Source: Pseudomonas allokribbensis
Lineage (GTDB): Bacteria > Pseudomonadota > Gammaproteobacteria > Pseudomonadales > Pseudomonadaceae
Assembly (NCBI RefSeq): GCF_014863605.1
Contig: NZ_CP062252.1
Span: forward strand, 3,791,001 to 3,855,000
DNA length: 64,000 bases
Direction of reading: 5' to 3'
Part shown: positions 18,417 through 26,456 of the stretch, piece by piece
How the letters are laid out: the number at the start of each line of letters is the position of its first letter
Position numbering within the stretch: position 1 is the stretch's first letter
Position numbers and translations under genes: made by a program
The notes under the pieces: generated by a model
What the model was told of the DNA's origin: nothing
The model's input: only the letters and a program-made list of their open reading frames with translations
The model's database searches: none

Positions 18417-20149
18417 TCGCCCTCTGGCCGCACTGGTTCCGTCCCTGGTGGTTACTGTTGTTGCCGCTGCTCGGCTGGTTGATCTGGCAGCTCTGGCACC
18501 GGCAGAAACGCGCCGGGCGCTGGCAGATGATTCTGCCGCCAGCGTTCCATGCCGCATTGCTCAGTGGCGGCAGCGGTCGCGACAGCAAACTGCCGTGGGT
18601 TGCGTTGGGCGTTGCGTGGTTGCTGACGATCCTGGCGCTGCTCGGGCCGAGCTGGGAGCGCGTCGAACAGACCAGCCAGAAACCGGCGGATCCGCTAGTA
18701 GTTGTGCTGGAGCTGACCCCGGAAATGCTCGCCACCGACTCGCCGCCCACGCGTCTGGAGCAAGCCCGGCGCAAGCTGTTCGATCTGTTGAAGGCGCGCA
18801 GCGATGCGCAGACCGCCATTGTGGTTTACGCGGGCAGCGCTCATACATTGGTGCCGCTGTCGGATGACCTGGCGACCAGCCGCAATCTGCTCGACGCCCT
18901 CAAGCCGTCGCTGATGCCAGAGAGCGGTCATCGCGCCGATCTTGCTGTGAGCAAGGCGCTGGCCTTGCTGGAGCAAGGCTCACTGGGTCAGGGACGCATC
19001 CTGCTGATCGGCTCTTCGCTGTCCGATGAGGAACGCCAAGGCATTCGCCATGCGTTGAGCGGGCAATCGGCGCAGTTGCTGATGCTCGGCATCGGCACCG
19101 CCGAGGGCGCGCCGATTGCTCAGGAGGACGGCAGTTTCCTCAAGGACGCCCAGGGTGCTATCCGCGTGCCGCAACTCGACAGTCCCGGCCTCGGCGCCTT
19201 CCTCAATTCGGTGGGCGGCGAGTACCACAGCGCACGGCTGGATGAGTCGGATCTGGGCAGCCTTGGACTGCTCAATGGCCCGCGTAGCCTGCGCAACGAC
19301 GGCCAGACCCTGCGCCTCGATACCTGGGCCGATCAGGGTTACTGGCTGCTGTTGCCGCTGTTGCTGCTTGCCGCGTGTGCCGGGCGCCGTGGCTGGTTGT
19401 TCTGCCTGCCGCTGCTGTTTTGCCTGCCACAGCCGAGCTACGCTTTTGATTTCGAAGACCTGTGGTTGCGCCCCGATCAACAGGGTTTGCACCTGCTCAA
19501 GCAGAAGCGTCCTGCCGAAGCGGCGAAACACTTCGAAGATCATCAGTGGCAAGGGCTGGCGTTGTACGAGGCTGGCGACTACAGTGGCGCCGCCCAGCGT
19601 TTCGCCGAAGGCAGCGATGCCCGCGCCCACTACAATCGTGGCAACGCATTGGCGAAAAGCGGTGAGCTGGAAGCGGCGATCGATGCCTACGAACAGGCTC
19701 TGGAGTTGCAGCCGGATTTGCGCCCGGCGCTGACCAACAAGGCGCTGGTGGAAAACCTGCTCAAGCAGAAAAACACGCCGCCGCCGACCGAGCCCGAGAA
19801 GCAACCGACGCAGCAGAACGTGCCGGGCGACGAACCACCGCCCGCCACTGCACCGCCACCGACGGTCAAGAATGATGCGCCAAGCGAAGCCCAGCCCGCG
19901 GAGTCGGCCAGCGAACCGCCGCCGACCACCCCGCCGCAGCCAGGCCCCAACGAAGTGCCCAACAGCGCGCCGGACGAAGAACAGAACACCAGCCCGACGC
20001 TGCGCCCCAGCGAAGACAACGTCGAAGGCGAGCAACGCCAGGCACTGGAACAGTGGCTGGGCAAGATCCCGGACGATCCGGGCGAACTGCTGCGACGCAA
20101 ATTCTGGTACGAACAGCAACAACATCAGGATCAGGAAAACACTCGATGA
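18413..20149 (+). CDS. VWA and TPR protein, BatB/BatC-like fusion
   Basis: A 578-residue protein joining a membrane-anchored VWA domain (about residues 90-280), a second membrane region (WLLLPLLLLAACAGRRGWLF) and a TPR region (about 375-450, including ARAHYNRGNALAKSGELEAA). A long Pro/Glu/Thr-rich tail follows. In Bacteroides the corresponding parts are separate BatB and BatC. The usual DxSxS metal site is replaced by ELTPE (Glu100 to Glu104), so metal binding is probably lost. It overlaps BatD by four bases. Confidence 0.85.
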   Translation: MIALWPHWFRPWWLLLLPLLGWLIWQLWHRQKRAGRWQMILPPAFHAALLSGGSGRDSKLPWVALGVAWLLTILALLGPSWERVEQTSQKPADPLVVVLELTPEMLATDSPPTRLEQARRKLFDLLKARSDAQTAIVVYAGSAHTLVPLSDDLATSRNLLDALKPSLMPESGHRADLAVSKALALLEQGSLGQGRILLIGSSLSDEERQGIRHALSGQSAQLLMLGIGTAEGAPIAQEDGSFLKDAQGAIRVPQLDSPGLGAFLNSVGGEYHSARLDESDLGSLGLLNGPRSLRNDGQTLRLDTWADQGYWLLLPLLLLAACAGRRGWLFCLPLLFCLPQPSYAFDFEDLWLRPDQQGLHLLKQKRPAEAAKHFEDHQWQGLALYEAGDYSGAAQRFAEGSDARAHYNRGNALAKSGELEAAIDAYEQALELQPDLRPALTNKALVENLLKQKNTPPPTEPEKQPTQQNVPGDEPPPATAPPPTVKNDAPSEAQPAESASEPPPTTPPQPGPNEVPNSAPDEEQNTSPTLRPSEDNVEGEQRQALEQWLGKIPDDPGELLRRKFWYEQQQHQDQENTR

Positions 20150-21786
20150 CCCGTTTCACCGCTCTCTTGCTGCCCCTGCTGATCTGCACGGCCACCGCCC
20201 AGGCGGCCGGGCTGACGGCCAGTGTGGATCGCAGTCGCCTGAACTCCGGCGAGACGGTCGAACTCACCCTCGAATCCAACGATGTCACGCAGTTCGGCAA
20301 ACCTGATCTGACCCCGCTGGAACCGTTGTTCGAAGTGCGCGGCACGCGCCAGGTCAACCAGCTGAACACCCTCAACAACGAGAACCGCGCCACCACCCGC
20401 TGGATCATCACTCTGTTGCCGAAACAGAACGGCAGCGTGGAAATTCCGCCGTTGAAACTCGGCGAAACCGAGAGCCAGCCGATCACCGTGCAGGTGGTCG
20501 AAAGCGACGTTCACGAAGAAAAGAATGCGCTCGACCCGGTGTTCATCGAGTCCAGCCTCGACCAGTCCAGCGTCTACGTGCAGGCCCAGGCCGTCCTGAC
20601 CCTGCGCATCTACCATTCGGTTTCGCTGTACGACGACAGCAGCGTGACTCCGTTGCAGATCGTCGACGCGCGCATCGAGCAACTGGGCGACACGCGCACC
20701 TACGAAAAAGACATCAACGGTGTTCGGCATGGCGTGATCGAGATGCGCTACGCGATCTATCCGCAGCACAGTGGTTTGCTGACCATCACTCCGCAGACCT
20801 TCAGCGCCACATTGGTCGACACCCAACCGGCAAAAGACCCCACCGCCCAAGGGCCGAAAACCGGCAAGTTGCTGCGAGTCACGTCCTCGGAAATCCCGCT
20901 GACCGTCAAACCCAAACCGATCACTTATCCGAGCGATGCGCCGTGGCTGCCGGCCCGCAGCCTGAGCCTGAGCGAGAGCTGGAATCCGGAGCCGGATCAC
21001 ACGCAGGTCGGCGACTCTCTGACCCGCAGCCTGACCCTCAAGGTCGAAGGCCTCGCCAGTTCACAACTGCCCGCCCTGCCCGCCACCGAGGCCAATGGCT
21101 TGCGCCGCTACCCGGACCAACCCGTGCTCAACAACCAGAGCAGCGAACGCGGTCTGATCGGCAGCCGTGAAGAACGCGAAGCGCTGGTGCCGAGCCGCAG
21201 CGGTTCGATCGAACTGCCGACCGTGGACGTGGTGTGGTGGAACACCTTCGAAGATCACCTGGAACACACCAGCCTGCCGGCGCGCACCCTGCAAGTGGTG
21301 AACAACCCAAGTCTGCAGGTCGACACCCCGGCCGGCAGCGCACCATCATTCAACGCCGCCGACAGTGAAGCGCTGTGGTGGTGGAAACTCAGCACACTGA
21401 TTCTTGCCTGTACCACCCTGCTCGGCTTCGGCCTGTGGTGGCGTGCCCGCTGGCAACCGGCGATCCTGCGCGCCGCGCAAACCGGCCCGAGCCCGCGCAC
21501 CCTGCTCGACGACATCAAACGCGCCAGCCAGGCCAACGACCCCCACGCCACCCGCCAGGCCCTCGACGCGTGGGCCCGTCAGCAGCCGGAAACCCTGGCG
21601 GATATGGCGGCGCGGTTTGTGCCGTTGTCGGATGCGCTCGATGGTTTGAACGGCGCGCTGTACAGCGAGACCGGGCAGCATTGGCAGGGTGAGGATCTGT
21701 GGCGGGCGATCCGGACGATTCCGACGGCGGAGCGGGTGCAGGATCCGGTGGGTGATAGCGGGTTGCCGCCGCTTTATCCGAAGTAA
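20146..21786 (+). CDS. BatD-like protein
   Basis: The last gene of the MoxR operon encodes a 546-residue BatD protein: signal peptide (cleavage after AQA, about residue 17), tandem beta-sandwich domains starting LTASVDRSRLNSGETVELTL, then a membrane segment at about 409-427 (LSTLILACTTLLGFGLWW) and a short cytoplasmic tail. The ATG at 20146 is used because it gives a proper signal peptide and an ATGA overlap; the frame is open further upstream inside the preceding gene. Probably works with the VWA proteins in the periplasm. Confidence 0.85.
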   Translation: MTRFTALLLPLLICTATAQAAGLTASVDRSRLNSGETVELTLESNDVTQFGKPDLTPLEPLFEVRGTRQVNQLNTLNNENRATTRWIITLLPKQNGSVEIPPLKLGETESQPITVQVVESDVHEEKNALDPVFIESSLDQSSVYVQAQAVLTLRIYHSVSLYDDSSVTPLQIVDARIEQLGDTRTYEKDINGVRHGVIEMRYAIYPQHSGLLTITPQTFSATLVDTQPAKDPTAQGPKTGKLLRVTSSEIPLTVKPKPITYPSDAPWLPARSLSLSESWNPEPDHTQVGDSLTRSLTLKVEGLASSQLPALPATEANGLRRYPDQPVLNNQSSERGLIGSREEREALVPSRSGSIELPTVDVVWWNTFEDHLEHTSLPARTLQVVNNPSLQVDTPAGSAPSFNAADSEALWWWKLSTLILACTTLLGFGLWWRARWQPAILRAAQTGPSPRTLLDDIKRASQANDPHATRQALDAWARQQPETLADMAARFVPLSDALDGLNGALYSETGQHWQGEDLWRAIRTIPTAERVQDPVGDSGLPPLYPK

Positions 21787-21886
21787 GCGAAAGAACACCA
21801 GCAAACGACATCAAACGATGCCGCACGTCGCGCTCGAATTCGTTTCTGGCAAGATCAGCAGACCACTCGACGTGGTCTTCCCTCCT

Positions 21887-22318
21887 TCATTTGCTTGTAA
21901 GCAGATGCTCGAGATTCAACACCGACACCCGCCCTGCCTGGTTGTTTTCCTGCTTTGCTCGCTCGATGGCCGACGCAATCAGAGCGAAGCACTTTCCCGC
22001 TTCCACACCTGAGCTTGTCATCGACCTGATAGCGTCCAGCGCCGCATACCTGACGGTTTCGCTTTCGTGAAACATGAGATCCAGCAATACAGCCAGGGCG
22101 CGCTCATCAGCAACACTCCCCATGGATTCGCACATGCGCAAAATCCAGAATTCACTCTTGCCATTGACGGCCGCCAGCAGTTCCGACCAGTCGGTGTCGG
22201 AAAACTCTTCAAGTATCCCGGACGCGTTCACAACTTCGACATCCGACCAGTAATCGGTCGGAACCTCATCATCAGCGTATTGGCTTATACAAACATCAAA
22301 CCTGGAATACATACTCAT
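21887..22318 (-). CDS. HEAT-repeat-like small protein, candidate immunity protein
   Basis: A 143-residue acidic cytoplasmic protein. The middle (ADERALAVLLDLMFHESE, then VRYAALDAIRSM) has the helix-pair pattern of HEAT/PBS-lyase repeats. Small acidic HEAT-like proteins of this size are common as immunity partners of polymorphic toxins, and every other gene in this run is of similar type. GGAG precedes the ATG by eight bases, and it starts 19 bases after the next gene's stop, so they form an operon. No toxin gene is adjacent. The immunity role is inference. Confidence 0.6.
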   Translation of the reverse strand: MSMYSRFDVCISQYADDEVPTDYWSDVEVVNASGILEEFSDTDWSELLAAVNGKSEFWILRMCESMGSVADERALAVLLDLMFHESETVRYAALDAIRSMTSSGVEAGKCFALIASAIERAKQENNQAGRVSVLNLEHLLTSK

Positions 22319-22337
22319 AGGTCATCTCCGGCTACGC

Positions 22338-22760
22338 TCAGTCGACACCAGTAAAGTCCACATAAACAGCCTCGACGATAGCGTCCTCCTCACCCATTTC
22401 AGGTGCGTAGAACCGCAGGCCCAGACGGGTCACATTGAAGCCTGAGTTATTGAAAAGCAGAAACTCGCCTTGCTCTATCAGAAACTGTTGAACGACAAGC
22501 ACTTCTTCGCCTGCCAACCGCTGACCGCGCCAGGCGAATTGAGCCCATTTCAAAAACTCAACGCCGACGACCATCAAGGCATTATCGAAGTAGACATGAA
22601 GTCCCAAATCATCATATGCATCGGTTGGGATAGCGGAATCCGGACTTTTCAAAAACTCGTCAAAGGGGCTTTCGAGGGCCGACCTCGAATCTTCACGGGT
22701 CATACCTGCGCAAATCAGTCCAAGGTCTCCTGGGCCAAGCAAGTCAAAATCAATGGTCAT
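22338..22760 (-). CDS. small acidic protein of unknown function, candidate immunity protein
   Basis: A 140-residue acidic alpha/beta protein beginning MTIDFDLLGPGDLGLICAGM. It has alternating strands (LGLHVYFDNALMVVGVEF) and a strand-rich C-terminus (LGLRFYAPEMGEEDAIVEAV). The N-terminal pattern, with a Gly-rich turn followed by TREDSRSALESPFDEF, is seen in small proteins linked to toxin/immunity loci, but I do not recognise a named family with confidence. Base composition is lower in GC than the flanking operons. Confidence 0.55.
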   Translation of the reverse strand: MTIDFDLLGPGDLGLICAGMTREDSRSALESPFDEFLKSPDSAIPTDAYDDLGLHVYFDNALMVVGVEFLKWAQFAWRGQRLAGEEVLVVQQFLIEQGEFLLFNNSGFNVTRLGLRFYAPEMGEEDAIVEAVYVDFTGVD

Positions 22761-22775
22761 TCATTAAAGCCTTTC

Positions 22776-22820
22776 AAAAAGGGGACAGATTTATTTAATT
22801 ATTTTAAGCCCGCCCCTGTC
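22776..22820. repeat. degenerate copy of the GGGGACAGATTTATT palindrome
   Basis: AAAAAGGGGACAGATTTATTT is intact on the left; the right arm is decayed to CGCCCCTGTC. Same repeat as at 23734, 24316 and 24882. It lies in the gap between two candidate immunity genes. Confidence 0.8.
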
Positions 22821-22831
22821 GCCGTCACTGT

Positions 22832-23296
22832 TCACCGCCCATACCTTTCGAGAAACGCCTCATCACTCGAGTCAACGGTAAACAACGCTTGCTCGTATCC
22901 CTCAAGGTCATCGTTCAACCAGGTTTCTCCAGGTCGCAGCAGATGAAACTTCACCGTCGCATCGAATTTGTCACCTGAAATGGCTCCCTGCAGAACACCC
23001 GGCAGACCGGATTTGTTCCACGTTTCAAACACTGAAGACAAGTACGAGAGCGCGCATGCCAAAAACTCGGTTTTTACGTAATCATCGATATGGATCGAAT
23101 TAACGAAGCACTCATACCCCGTTCTATCCGGGAAGTTCTTCAGGCTTGCGTTCCTCTGGAAGCTATCCAGGTTCGCCAGAAAAACACAGCCATCCCGCTC
23201 TACGAAACCGGACCTTGCAATATCCGCCAACTCCCCGACCAGAGAAGCACGTCCCACCCGACGGAGCATTTTCTCCATTTCACTGTTAAATCTCAC
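22832..23296 (-). CDS. small protein of unknown function in the immunity-like array
   Basis: A 154-residue cytoplasmic protein starting at GTG with a G-rich stretch just upstream; an ATG six codons later (MEKMLRRVGR) is an alternative. No signal or membrane segment. It combines a helical start, a central strand pair (GCVFLANLDSF) and a C-terminal part beginning KFHLLRPGETWLNDDL. No family recognised. Same strand, size and composition as its neighbours, and only 18 bases from the CdiI-like gene, so likely in the same transcript. Confidence 0.55.
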   Translation of the reverse strand: MRFNSEMEKMLRRVGRASLVGELADIARSGFVERDGCVFLANLDSFQRNASLKNFPDRTGYECFVNSIHIDDYVKTEFLACALSYLSSVFETWNKSGLPGVLQGAISGDKFDATVKFHLLRPGETWLNDDLEGYEQALFTVDSSDEAFLERYGR

Positions 23297-23314
23297 ACAT
23301 CCCCCCCAACTTAT

Positions 23315-23704
23315 CTACACGGCGTCAAGCACCCTTCTCAAGGCTGAAGCAGCCCCTAACAACTCGGCGTCAGCACTCAAGCGTTTCACTTCGGCCACAG
23401 CAACAACAGCCTTGCGGGATGCTTCGACATTCTCGTGCCAATACACAGCTCTCAAACCCGCCAGCGCAACCAGCAACTCACCGTCATATCTATCGCCTTC
23501 CAGAACGTCATCGGTCAGTAAAGCGATGCCGATGGGCAACATTTCCCGCACATACAAATCCTGCCTCAATGCACGACAAACATCTCCCACACTCAGGCAA
23601 TCCAAGGGCGTATCACGCACGGACAAATACCACTCATCTAAAGACGAGAGCTGTCTCGAAGTCCCATAAAAATCCGGCCCTTGCTCCAAATCTCGAAACC
23701 TCAT
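23315..23704 (-). CDS. CdiI-like contact-dependent-inhibition immunity protein
   Basis: A 129-residue protein resembling the CDI immunity family typified by LSVGDVCRALRQDLYVREML, followed by a DVLEGDRYDGELLVAL-type segment. Such proteins bind and neutralise the C-terminal toxin of a CdiA-type exoprotein. The ATG at 23704 has TTGGGAG seven bases upstream and is preferred over the GTG at 23734 that lies at the edge of the palindromic repeat. No cdiA or cdiB is in the window, so it is an orphan. A shortened relative of the same gene is found at 24918-25000. Confidence 0.7.
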   Translation of the reverse strand: MRFRDLEQGPDFYGTSRQLSSLDEWYLSVRDTPLDCLSVGDVCRALRQDLYVREMLPIGIALLTDDVLEGDRYDGELLVALAGLRAVYWHENVEASRKAVVAVAEVKRLSADAELLGAASALRRVLDAV

Positions 23705-23733
23705 ATCCGGCTCCCAAGCCCTATCGCTGAACA

Positions 23734-23785
23734 CACTAAAAGGGGACAGATTTATTAAATCAAATAAATCTGTCCCCTTTTAGTG
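23734..23785. repeat. perfect GGGGACAGATTTATT palindrome
   Basis: Two 23-bp arms (23734-23756 and 23763-23785) are exact complements around the six-base centre AAATCA. The same sequence recurs at 24316. Palindromes of this sequence occur in several gammaproteobacteria, often near REP-associated transposases; no transposase is present here. Confidence 0.9.
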
Positions 23786-23832
23786 CACTTTTAGTGCACT
23801 TTTAGTGCAAAAAACCGTGCCCACTTTTAGTG
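23777..23832. repeat. 11-bp direct repeats CTTTTAGTGCA
   Basis: Three exact tandem units at 23777-23787, 23788-23798 and 23799-23809 grow out of the right arm of the palindrome. A partial fourth (CTTTTAGTG, 23824-23832) abuts the stop of the next gene. This looks like slippage at the repeat edge. Confidence 0.85.
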
Positions 23833-24243
23833 TTACAACTCAAGCACCACAACCTCAGTGGATCCTTTTGGTAGCTCCAGAAGATACTTCCACTGTTCCA
23901 AAATCTTGTGCCATTCCTGCAATGTGAACCTGCTTTGCGGCTGCCCGGTCCAGTCATCGTTGACCAAAATATCGACTTGTACCCCATCGGGACTCATATT
24001 CAACAAGACGTCATTTCCGCCATCGCAAACCGATGTCTCAACGCCCGCCTCTATTGATGAGATGGCAGCCAGCATGCGATCACAATCCTCCGGAACCTGG
24101 GCGATAGCATCTAGGACGCTGCACACATAAAGCTCATAACGCTGCGCATCCTCTTGACCAGGTAAAACTTCAGCCACGTCATGGAAAACCTCTCCGGCGA
24201 CGGGATACTTCCCTGCCGACCTGCGAAAAAACTTCAGCTTCAT
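23833..24243 (-). CDS. immunity-like protein, paralogue 1 of a tandem pair
   Basis: A 136-residue acidic protein, roughly 55-60% identical by eye to the product of 24439-24852 along its whole length. Shared stretches include QRY(E/D)LYVCSVL, GGNDVLL and GVQVDI(L/Q)VNDDW. The ATG at 24243 aligns with the start of the paralogue; an ATG one codon earlier and a TTG at 24255 are alternatives. No family recognised with certainty. Its position in an array of small immunity-like genes suggests a related role. Confidence 0.65.
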   Translation of the reverse strand: MKLKFFRRSAGKYPVAGEVFHDVAEVLPGQEDAQRYELYVCSVLDAIAQVPEDCDRMLAAISSIEAGVETSVCDGGNDVLLNMSPDGVQVDILVNDDWTGQPQSRFTLQEWHKILEQWKYLLELPKGSTEVVVLEL

Positions 24244-24315
24244 CATTAAACTCAATACTTATGGCTTATATACAGGGTAAACAGTCGTTCTCGGCGAGAT
24301 ATAATCAAAAGAATC

Positions 24316-24383
24316 AAAAGGGGACAGATTTATTAAATCAAATAAATCCGTCCCCTTTTAGCGATCGTCCCCTTTTAGCGATC
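24316..24383. repeat. GGGGACAGATTTATT palindrome with a duplicated right edge
   Basis: Arms 24316-24334 and 24341-24359 pair with one mismatch around AAATCA. The right edge is then repeated: GTCCCCTTTTAGCGATC occurs at 24350-24366 and again at 24367-24383. This mirrors the edge duplications at 23777. Confidence 0.88.
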
Positions 24384-24438
24384 AGCTGAAAAATCTCCTG
24401 GATAATTTTTACGTCTTCAGTGATCACTCCATGCCTCC

Positions 24439-24852
24439 TTACGGCAAACTCAGCATCAAGACTTCCTGGGAATCTTCTGGCATCTCGAGCAGGCGCTTCC
24501 ATTGTTCGAGAACCTTACGCCACTCCTTCAGCGTGAATCTGCCCTGCGGCTGTCCGATCCAGTCATCGTTGACCTGAATATCAACTTGCACGCCTGTAGC
24601 ATCCATGTACAGGAGCACATCATTTCCACCCTCGACAATGGAACTCTCGATGCCGTCTTCAATGGATGAAATGGCGTTGATGATGCGTTCACAACTCGAA
24701 GGTATTTGAGCGATAGCCATGAGTACACTGCACACGTAAAGATCATACCGTTGCGAATCCGCCTGATCCGGAAGCGCCGCTGCCGAAGCGTAGAAGACCG
24801 GGCCTATCACAGGATGGATCCCCCCGTAGGCGTAATAAAATTTCAGATCCAC
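24439..24852 (-). CDS. immunity-like protein, paralogue 2 of a tandem pair
   Basis: A 137-residue acidic protein related over its full length to the product of 23833-24243. The GTG at 24852 is chosen because it aligns with the paralogue's ATG and has AAGG about six bases upstream; a TTG at 24876 would extend it by eight residues. Conserved features are a central helix (CSVLMAIAQIPSSCERI), a strand pair around VQVDIQVNDDW and a Trp-containing helix (KEWRKVLEQWKRLLEM). The two genes are separated by a copy of the palindrome, suggesting duplication at the repeat. Confidence 0.65.
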   Translation of the reverse strand: MDLKFYYAYGGIHPVIGPVFYASAAALPDQADSQRYDLYVCSVLMAIAQIPSSCERIINAISSIEDGIESSIVEGGNDVLLYMDATGVQVDIQVNDDWIGQPQGRFTLKEWRKVLEQWKRLLEMPEDSQEVLMLSLP

Positions 24853-24881
24853 ATTCACCCTTGATTGTTTATTCAAATAAA

Positions 24882-24900
24882 AGCGAGGACAGATTTATAT
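24882..24900. repeat. half-copy of the GGACAGATTTAT repeat
   Basis: AAAAGCGAGGACAGATTTATATTC keeps one arm only. It lies between the paralogue gene and the CdiI-like remnant. Confidence 0.65.
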
Positions 24901-24917
24901 TCATCACGAACATCACG

Positions 24918-25000
24918 GCACACCTGCAAGCACCCAGCTCAAGGCTAAAGCGTTCCGGACCTTGCTCCAGATCCCGAAATCTCATGCTCGGCTCCCAAAT
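24918..25000 (-). pseudogene. internally deleted CdiI-like immunity gene
   Basis: On the minus strand, TTGGGAGCCG and then an ATG at 24985 begin a reading MRFRDLEQGP that matches the first ten codons of the CdiI-like gene at 23704. The following bases (GCTTTAGCCTTGAG, then GGGTGCTTG) match the last codons of that same gene (GCTTCAGCCTTGAG, GGGTGCTTG). About 320 bases of the middle are missing and the two ends are joined out of frame. The rest of 24877-25211 contains no other gene and must hold the sbcD promoter. Confidence 0.75.
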
Positions 25001-25211
25001 CAGTCGCAAGGGCCGATCCGATCCTGACTGATATCAATATAGTGGCGCGATGGTAGATATCGGGTGTAGGGCCGTCAATTAAGGATTCGCCGAGATCGTC
25101 CCACCCCACCTCCCGGACAAGCCTGCCCGTCGCAATAATCTGTAAACTCTCCCCTCTTTCGCCGCCCTCTCCTCCAGGCGGCCATCACCTCTTTATATTG
25201 CGGAGTCAGCC

Positions 25212-26456
25212 TTGCGTCTGTTTCACACCTCCGACTGGCACCTTGGGCAGAACCTGCACGGCCAGGAGCGCGATTTCGAGCACGCCTGTTTTCTCGAGTG
25301 GCTGCTGCGCCAATTGAAGCTGGCGCAGCCGGACGTGCTGCTGATCGCCGGCGACATCTTCGACACGGTGAACCCGCCGGTCAAAGCCCAGGAACGTCTC
25401 TACGATTTCATCGTCAGCGCCCACGAGCAGCAGCCGTTGCTGACTATCGTGATGATCGCTGGCAACCACGATTCCGGCTCGCGGATCGAACTGCCCGCGC
25501 CGCTGATGCGGCGTTTGCGCACCCATGCGTTGGGTCGGGTATTGTGGCTCGACGACGGCCAGCTCGATGCGGAACGCTTGTTGCTGCCGCTGCCGAATGC
25601 GTCCGGCGAGATCGCCGCGTGGTGCCTCGCGCTGCCGTTCCTGCGGCCTGCCGAAGTGACCGGCGCGCATCTGGGTGACAACTATCTGCGCGGTATTGGC
25701 CAGGTGCATGAATGGCTGATCGAAGCGGCCAACGCCAAGCGCCAGTCGGGCCAGGCACTGGTCGCCATCAGTCACGCGCACATGGCCGGTGGGTCGGTGT
25801 CGGAAGACTCCGAACGCAGTCTGATCATCGGCAACGCCGAAGCCCTGCCGGCCAGCCTGTTCGGGTCGAGCATCAGCTATGTCGCCCTCGGCCATTTGCA
25901 CAAGCCGCAGAAGGTCAACGGTGAAGAACGGATTCGCTACAGCGGCTCGCCGATCCCGTTGTCGTTTTCGGAAATCAGTTATCAGCATCAGGTGCTCGAC
26001 GTCGTTCTGGACGGCGAAACCCTGGTCAGCGTCGAGCCAATGCTGATTCCCCGCTCCGTCAACCTGCAACGTCTCGGCCCTGCGCCGTTGGCGGAAATCC
26101 TGCTGCAACTGGCCGACCTGCCGAACATCGACCTGCTGGCCGAAACCCAGCGCCAGCCGTGGCTGGAAGTCCGAGTCCGACTCGATGAGCCACAACCAGA
26201 CTTGCGCCATCAAGTCGAAAGCGCCCTGCAAGGCAAAGCCGTGCGACTGGTGCGGATCGCGGCGGAGTACGCGGGCAACCGCGGCGTTGACGGCACAGAA
26301 GACAGCAGCGCGCTGATCGAACTGGACCAACTCACCCCGCAGGAATTGTTCAGCCGCGCGTGGCTCGACAATTACGGCAACGAGGTCGATGAGCAAACCC
26401 TCAAGGACTTCGCCCAGTTGCTGCAAGACGTACAAATGGAGGGCGAGCAGCCATGA
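25212..26456 (+). CDS. sbcD: exonuclease SbcD (Mre11-like nuclease subunit)
   Basis: Nuclease subunit of the SbcCD complex, which processes DNA hairpins and double-strand ends. The 414-residue protein starts at TTG with GCGGAG upstream; homology begins at residue 1 (MRLFHTSDWHLGQNL). Mn-dependent phosphoesterase motifs are intact: Asp8/His10, GDIFD (47-51), GNHD (84-87) and GHLHKPQ. It overlaps sbcC by four bases, as expected for a 1:1 complex. Confidence 0.95.
   Translation: MRLFHTSDWHLGQNLHGQERDFEHACFLEWLLRQLKLAQPDVLLIAGDIFDTVNPPVKAQERLYDFIVSAHEQQPLLTIVMIAGNHDSGSRIELPAPLMRRLRTHALGRVLWLDDGQLDAERLLLPLPNASGEIAAWCLALPFLRPAEVTGAHLGDNYLRGIGQVHEWLIEAANAKRQSGQALVAISHAHMAGGSVSEDSERSLIIGNAEALPASLFGSSISYVALGHLHKPQKVNGEERIRYSGSPIPLSFSEISYQHQVLDVVLDGETLVSVEPMLIPRSVNLQRLGPAPLAEILLQLADLPNIDLLAETQRQPWLEVRVRLDEPQPDLRHQVESALQGKAVRLVRIAAEYAGNRGVDGTEDSSALIELDQLTPQELFSRAWLDNYGNEVDEQTLKDFAQLLQDVQMEGEQP

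Noticed and set aside
22776..24900. Palindromes considered as integron attC sites
   Set aside because: They lack the R/L box structure and conserved core of attC, are nearly identical to each other, and no integrase is present.
21887..25000. Island considered as a prophage or phage-defence system
   Set aside because: No phage structural, integrase, nuclease or helicase genes; all products are small and immunity-like.
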